NCBI RefSeq assembly: GCF_946408925.1
Contig: NZ_CAMJUE010000004.1
Span: 25,511-89,510 of the forward strand
Origin: an uncultured Methanobrevibacter sp.
GTDB lineage: Archaea > Methanobacteriota > Methanobacteria > Methanobacteriales > Methanobacteriaceae
Direction: 5' to 3'
DNA: 64,000 nt
Both the position numbers and the translations under genes were made by a program. Shown here one piece after another: positions 61,308 to 64,000 of the stretch (position 1 is the stretch's first letter; each line of letters opens with the position of its first letter). The notes beneath the pieces were generated by a model. The model searched no databases, was not told the origin of the DNA, and saw only the letters and a list, made by a program, of their open reading frames with translations.

Positions 61308-62117
61308 ATGAACTTAAAAAAATTGTTAATACTCTTTTTAATAGGTTTGACTTTAATATTAAGTATTGGAGTCATATCAGCGGCTGATGGCGATGTTGTA
61401 CAATTGGCGACGTCAGAAAGTGATAACGTAAATGTAGTTGGATTGGATACTACAGAAGTTAAAAATGAACAAACCGTCATCAATGCTGATGTTAAAAAAA
61501 CCACAGAAGCAACAATAAAACCAAAAATCAAAACCAAAGTGGACGCAGACCAAGTGGCTGTGACCTATAAGAAAAACAAGTATTTTAAAGTAAAAATTGA
61601 AGAAAGACTGGATGATGACATACCTGCTAGTCATGCAAAGCTTAAAATCAAGGTTGGAACAGGTTCCAAGGCCAAAACCTTCAGTGTAAAGACAAATGCA
61701 TATGGTGTGGCAAAAATCAATACAAAAAGTTTAAAAGTGGGTGCTCATAAAGTAACAATTACATCAGACGATGACAGATATGAAATACAGAAAACATCCA
61801 AGATATTTGTTGGAAAACTATACACAAAAACAATAAAATCAACATCAAAAAAGGCAACCCTTAAAAAAGGGGATGTAATAAAGCTAAGAACAATTTACGA
61901 TGATGATGACAGGGATGTTAAGGTAGTCCACAAAAAATCAAAACACACTAAAATCCTCAAAGCGAAATTCTACTTCAAAAACAAATTCACCGGAAGGACA
62001 ATGGTCAAGACAAGTAGAGCCGAATTTGATGATGGAAGATGGGATATGCCTGATGAGGACTACTCACCGTATAGATTTTCATTTGTCAAGGTAAAAGTCT
62101 ACTATATAGCATATTAA
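61308..62117 (+). CDS. Secreted Ig-like adhesin-type protein
   Basis: A 269-residue protein with a signal peptide (MNLKKLLILFLIGLTLILSIG, ending near SAADG) and a Thr/Lys-rich linker. An Ig-like repeat (VAVTYKKNKYFKVKIEERLDD; FSVKTNAYGVAKINTKSL) is of the type at the ends of Methanobrevibacter adhesins. The last 90 residues are a second beta-rich domain (KKGDVIKLRTIYDDDDRDVK ... AEFDDGRWDMPDEDY), which I do not recognise. No membrane anchor is seen. Shine-Dalgarno GGAGG precedes the ATG. The promoter carries the palindrome at 61186. Confidence 0.78.
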   Translation: MNLKKLLILFLIGLTLILSIGVISAADGDVVQLATSESDNVNVVGLDTTEVKNEQTVINADVKKTTEATIKPKIKTKVDADQVAVTYKKNKYFKVKIEERLDDDIPASHAKLKIKVGTGSKAKTFSVKTNAYGVAKINTKSLKVGAHKVTITSDDDRYEIQKTSKIFVGKLYTKTIKSTSKKATLKKGDVIKLRTIYDDDDRDVKVVHKKSKHTKILKAKFYFKNKFTGRTMVKTSRAEFDDGRWDMPDEDYSPYRFSFVKVKVYYIAY

Positions 62118-62118
62118 A

Positions 62119-62140
62119 TATGGGAACATTTTTTCCCATA
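62119..62140 (+). terminator. Hairpin terminator after the Ig-like gene
   Basis: An 8-bp stem (TATGGGAA with TTCCCATA) with a six-base T-rich loop follows the TAA of the Ig-like gene by two bases. The PadR gene starts 24 bases later, so it may receive read-through. Confidence 0.55.
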
Positions 62141-62163
62141 ATTTAATTATTTTGGGGAAAACC

Positions 62164-62574
62164 ATGAGTTCAAAAGATACAGAATTAAATTCAGATATAG
62201 TAAAAAAAGATAAAATTGTACAATATACCGTTAATGGAATCTCTCGTTTTTTAATGCTATGGATTATAATGGAAAACGGTCCAATCCATGGCTACCGGCT
62301 AATGAAACAGTTGGATAAATTTTTTGAAAATCTCATTGATGTCGGATCACTTAGAAAATCTTCAGCAAGTCGTGTTTATCCGATTCTTAAGGATATGGAG
62401 AACAACGGACTGATTATTGGTGAGGAAAAAATCCAGGACAACAAAAAAGTTATTTTTTATGAGATTACAGATGCTGGACGTTTTTTAGTTTGTTATATTC
62501 GTGACAGCTATCAAATCATAAGAAAAACCGAACAAGGGGCACTGTTTGCTGATTTTATCAATAATGAAAAATAA
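62164..62574 (+). CDS. PadR family transcriptional regulator
   Basis: A 136-residue winged-helix regulator of the PadR family. SRFLMLWIIMENGPIHGYRLMKQ is the first helix and beta turn, and SSASRVYPILKDMENNGLIIGEE is the recognition helix and wing (the S-R-V-Y-P-x-L block is diagnostic). The C-terminal dimerisation helix is RFLVCYIRDSYQIIRKTEQGALFADFI. A TTG at 62152 is in frame; GGGG before the ATG at 62164 fits better. The C-terminal part of the gene is repeated 405 bases downstream. It might control the small proteins next to it or the Ig-like gene before it. Confidence 0.87.
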   Translation: MSSKDTELNSDIVKKDKIVQYTVNGISRFLMLWIIMENGPIHGYRLMKQLDKFFENLIDVGSLRKSSASRVYPILKDMENNGLIIGEEKIQDNKKVIFYEITDAGRFLVCYIRDSYQIIRKTEQGALFADFINNEK

Positions 62575-62707
62575 ATGTTGTTTCAAATCAATATTTTTTA
62601 ATTGTATAAATGTTATTTAGTTAAAGCAATCTGTAAATTATTTTAAAGAAACATTTATATATTATGTGTTCTATATTAGTTATAAAAGATTAAATGGAGG
62701 TACTATT

Positions 62708-62848
62708 ATGGCAACTCCAATTGGAGACACTCCAATTTTGTATGGTGATGATGCTGTTGATTTTTTAAACAGTATTGGAAAACCATTAACTAAAAGAAAA
62801 AAAGAAATTATTAAAAGAATGAAAAATCAGAGGGTTGCTTATTGGTAA
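62708..62848 (+). CDS. Small protein of the MATPIGDTP family, copy 1
   Basis: A 46-residue protein, MATPIGDTPILYGDDAVDF then a basic second half (GKPLTKRKKEIIKRMKNQR). The pattern ATPIxxTPxLxGxDAxxFL matches a family of short prokaryotic proteins that I recall being encoded next to acetyltransferases or toxin-like genes; no such partner is visible here. GGAGGTACT gives a good Shine-Dalgarno before the ATG, and a TATA box lies about 55 bases upstream. An antitoxin-like or DNA/RNA-binding role is speculative. Confidence 0.7.
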   Translation: MATPIGDTPILYGDDAVDFLNSIGKPLTKRKKEIIKRMKNQRVAYW

Positions 62849-62883
62849 TTTTTGAATTTTTTAGATAAATTTTAAGTGTTGAA

Positions 62884-62983
62884 CGTTTTTTGGTTTGTTA
62901 TATTCGTGACAGCTACCAAATCATTATGAAAACCGAACAGGGGTCACTGTTTGCTGATTTTATAAATGATGGGATATATATTT
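62884..62983 (+). pseudogene. Duplicated 3' fragment of the PadR gene
   Basis: The DNA can be read as RFLVCYIRDSYQIIMKTEQG, then SLFADFINDG, and is nearly identical to the C-terminal helix of the PadR protein. It lacks the DNA-binding half and a start codon. It arose by the 405-base duplication and is probably only the upstream boundary of the second small-protein copy. Confidence 0.8.
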
Positions 62984-63112
62984 TGTTTCAAATCATTTTT
63001 CTTTACTTGTATAAATGTTATTTAGTTAAAGCAATGTGTAAATTATTCTAAAGAAACATTTATATATTTTGTTGCTCATAATATTAATTAAAACCTTAAT
63101 TGAGGTACTATT

Positions 63113-63253
63113 ATGGCTACTCCAATTGGAGAGACTCCAATTTTGTAGGGTAAGGCAGCTACAGATTTTTTAAATCATATACTAGATCCGCCTTCCAAAA
63201 AACAAAAAGAATTATCTAAAAAAATGGAAGAGCAAAGATTTGTTCCATTTCAA
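63113..63253 (+). pseudogene. Small protein of the MATPIGDTP family, copy 2, amber stop
   Basis: The second copy starts MATPIGETPIL and then meets TAG at 63146-63148 where copy 1 has the Tyr codon TAT. The frame continues GKAATDFLNHILDPPSKKQK and on to QRFVPF. The ordinary stop of copy 1 is CAA here, so the frame reads on into copy 3. The product would be an 11-residue peptide unless TAG is read through. The promoter and Shine-Dalgarno region (TGAGGTACT) are intact. Confidence 0.75.
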
Positions 63254-63298
63254 TTTTGTATTATATTCAATATGAAAAGTTTAAATGGTGTTGATATT

Positions 63299-63439
63299 AT
63301 GGCAACTTCAATAGGAGATACTCCTGAATTAATAGGTAAATATGGAGAATATTTTTTAAATAACTTAAATAAACCATTAACTCAAAAAGAAAAAGAATTA
63401 CAGAAAATAAGAAGGAAACAACGTTTTGTTCCTTTTTAA
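63299..63439 (+). CDS. Small protein of the MATPIGDTP family, copy 3
   Basis: A 46-residue protein, MATSIGDTPELIGKYGEYFL followed by NKPLTQKEKELQKIRRKQR and FVPF, similar in plan to copy 1 with an acidic/basic split. GGTGTTGAT precedes the ATG. It lies 186 bases after the start of copy 2, so it comes from a second, shorter duplication. It ends 39 bases from the right end of the IS element. Confidence 0.65.
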   Translation: MATSIGDTPELIGKYGEYFLNNLNKPLTQKEKELQKIRRKQRFVPF

Positions 63440-63477
63440 ATTCTTTTTTTTAATAATTAATATCTTTCTAAATCAAA

Positions 63478-63600
63478 TTGAACTACCTCGACATTGGAAG
63501 AGGTCGAGGATTCTTACTTCACGGGCTGGTACTTTCCCACGAAAGTAGTATTACCGTGCTATCCCCCCAGTCCCTGAGGTTCATTTTATTTTTTTCTTTA
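63478..63600 (-). ncRNA. Candidate omega (TnpB guide) RNA
   Basis: In this family the guide RNA is transcribed with the 3' end of tnpB and ends at the right end of the element. On the reverse strand the region contains the gene end (CCCGTGAAGTAAGAATCC), a hairpin (CCTCGAC with GTCGAGG) and the terminal TTCAA. The guide would then be the flanking AT-rich DNA next to 63478. The 5' limit is arbitrary and the RNA is inferred from the family. Confidence 0.4.
63486..63509. repeat. Subterminal hairpin of the IS right end
   Basis: CCTCGAC and GTCGAGG form a 7-bp perfect stem with a 10-base loop just inside the proposed right end, as in the imperfect palindromes recognised by TnpA of the IS200/IS605 family. 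Confidence 0.7.
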
Positions 63601-64000
63601 AGAAGTCTGAATCCTTCTTGTTTGATGTTTTTTGCTGCGTTTATGTCTCTGTCGTGTTGTGTTTTGCAGTGTGGACAGGTCCATTTTTTTTCGTCGCCTA
63701 GATCTTTGTTGTAGTATCCGCATACGTTACAGTTTTTGCTGGATGGGTGCCATTGGCTTATTTGGATGAATATTTTATCGTACCATTGGCATTTGTATTT
63801 GATCATTTCCAATAACTTGTACCAGCTGATATTTTGTAGTTTTTTGCTATAATCGGTTTGTTCGAACATTTCGCGTATGTCTAGTGTTTCCATACAGATT
63901 AGGTCGTATTTTTTGACTAGGTAGTGGCTTAATTTGTGGTATGCGTCTTTTATGCGGTTGTTTTTTCTTTTTATCCATTTTCCTAGTGTTTTTAGTGTTT
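63519..64000 (-). CDS. tnpB: RNA-guided endonuclease TnpB, N-terminal part outside the window
   Basis: The reverse frame is open to the window edge, giving the last 160 residues. KYDLICMETLDI holds the RuvC-II Glu. The zinc finger is CNVCGYYNKDL ... WTCPHCKTQHDRD, with two CxxC pairs, and DRDINAAKNI carries the RuvC-III Asp. It is thus intact over the part seen; RuvC-I lies beyond the edge. An internal ATG at 63893 is not the true start. The stop is inside the conserved 3' end of the element. TnpB cuts DNA using a guide RNA and promotes element retention. Confidence 0.9.
   Translation of the reverse strand, partial: TLKTLGKWIKRKNNRIKDAYHKLSHYLVKKYDLICMETLDIREMFEQTDYSKKLQNISWYKLLEMIKYKCQWYDKIFIQISQWHPSSKNCNVCGYYNKDLGDEKKWTCPHCKTQHDRDINAAKNIKQEGFRLLKEKNKMNLRDWGDSTVILLSWESTSP

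Larger units (their letters stand above)
62477..63286 (+). repeat. 405-base tandem duplication
   Basis: Two units (about 62477-62881 and 62882-63286) align at a constant 405-base offset. Each contains the 3' end of the PadR gene, the intergenic region with the TATA box (AACATTTATATATT in both) and a small-protein frame. Similarity is very high through the PadR end and promoter and lower in the small protein. The outer edges are estimated by eye. Confidence 0.85.
63478..64000 (-). mobile_element. IS200/IS605-type element, right-end part
   Basis: The TnpB gene runs off the right edge on the reverse strand; its 3' end is followed by a conserved-looking terminal region with a subterminal hairpin and a boundary at TTCAA (reverse strand, 63478-63482). 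Left end and TnpA are outside the window. Such elements lack terminal inverted repeats and insert after a short target motif, which cannot be seen here. Confidence 0.7.

Overview
The window looks like a chromosomal segment of a host-associated methanogen of the Methanobacteriales, most probably a Methanobrevibacter. The DNA is very AT-rich. It carries methanogen marker genes (MtxX, DUF1890, DUF1894, a methanogen-type methionine synthase, archaeal pantoate kinase, an FprA-type F420H2 oxidase), a cis-prenyltransferase, class III signal peptide pilins, adhesin-like proteins with archaeal Ig-like tails, and archaeal TATA boxes. The genus is inferred; no rRNA is present.

Region 1 (1-7.2 kb) is mostly housekeeping: the 3' end of a DUF354 gene, tRNA-Ala(GGC), a membrane protein, the DUF1890-DUF1894-methionine synthase operon, a zinc-ribbon membrane protein converging on cbiF, and a run with two pilin-like proteins, a CMD-family protein and small proteins. 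Region 2 (7.2-9.7 kb) is a decayed glycosyltransferase with an in-frame amber codon. Region 3 (10-15.8 kb) holds the reverse operon mtxX-uppS-tatD, a zinc-ribbon HExxH protein, small unknown proteins and a cation diffusion facilitator with an Mn-type signature.

Region 4 (16.1-55.4 kb) is the main content: a very large surface-glycan locus. It has two polytopic membrane proteins, two tandem TagF-like/GT4 bifunctional paralogs, an acyltransferase, a UDP-glucose dehydrogenase, many GT2 and GT4 enzymes, two RgpF-type proteins (one fused to two GT2 domains in a 1363-residue polypeptide), a zinc-finger methyltransferase and a beta-helix adhesin. It is interrupted by a polar amino-acid ABC transporter operon (32.3-34.6 kb) with a palindromic operator candidate and by a transglutaminase-type secreted protein. 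Short recurring peptide modules run through the locus: a C-terminal coiled coil ending in S(N/T/R)SWK(I/L/V)T(K/E)PLR, an N-terminal SKSNSYKFYK tag preceding a coiled coil, and a repeated HYxxxG-type module. They suggest enzymes held together by shared docking elements.

Region 5 (55.4-64 kb) returns to metabolism (PHP hydrolase, FprA, flavodoxin, pantoate kinase), an adhesin gene that has lost its 5' end, a small Ig-like secreted protein, a PadR regulator, a 405-bp tandem duplication carrying a family of 46-residue proteins, and the 3' part of an IS200/IS605 TnpB gene running off the right edge.

The observations I rate highest are: (i) genes with good Shine-Dalgarno sequences whose expected AUG is AUA (19386) or AUU (34638), and possibly AUC (50888); (ii) reciprocal loss of catalytic motifs between the tandem TagF-like/GT4 paralogs; (iii) the shared N- and C-terminal tags on glycan enzymes; (iv) the duplicated small-protein array between a PadR gene and the TnpB element.
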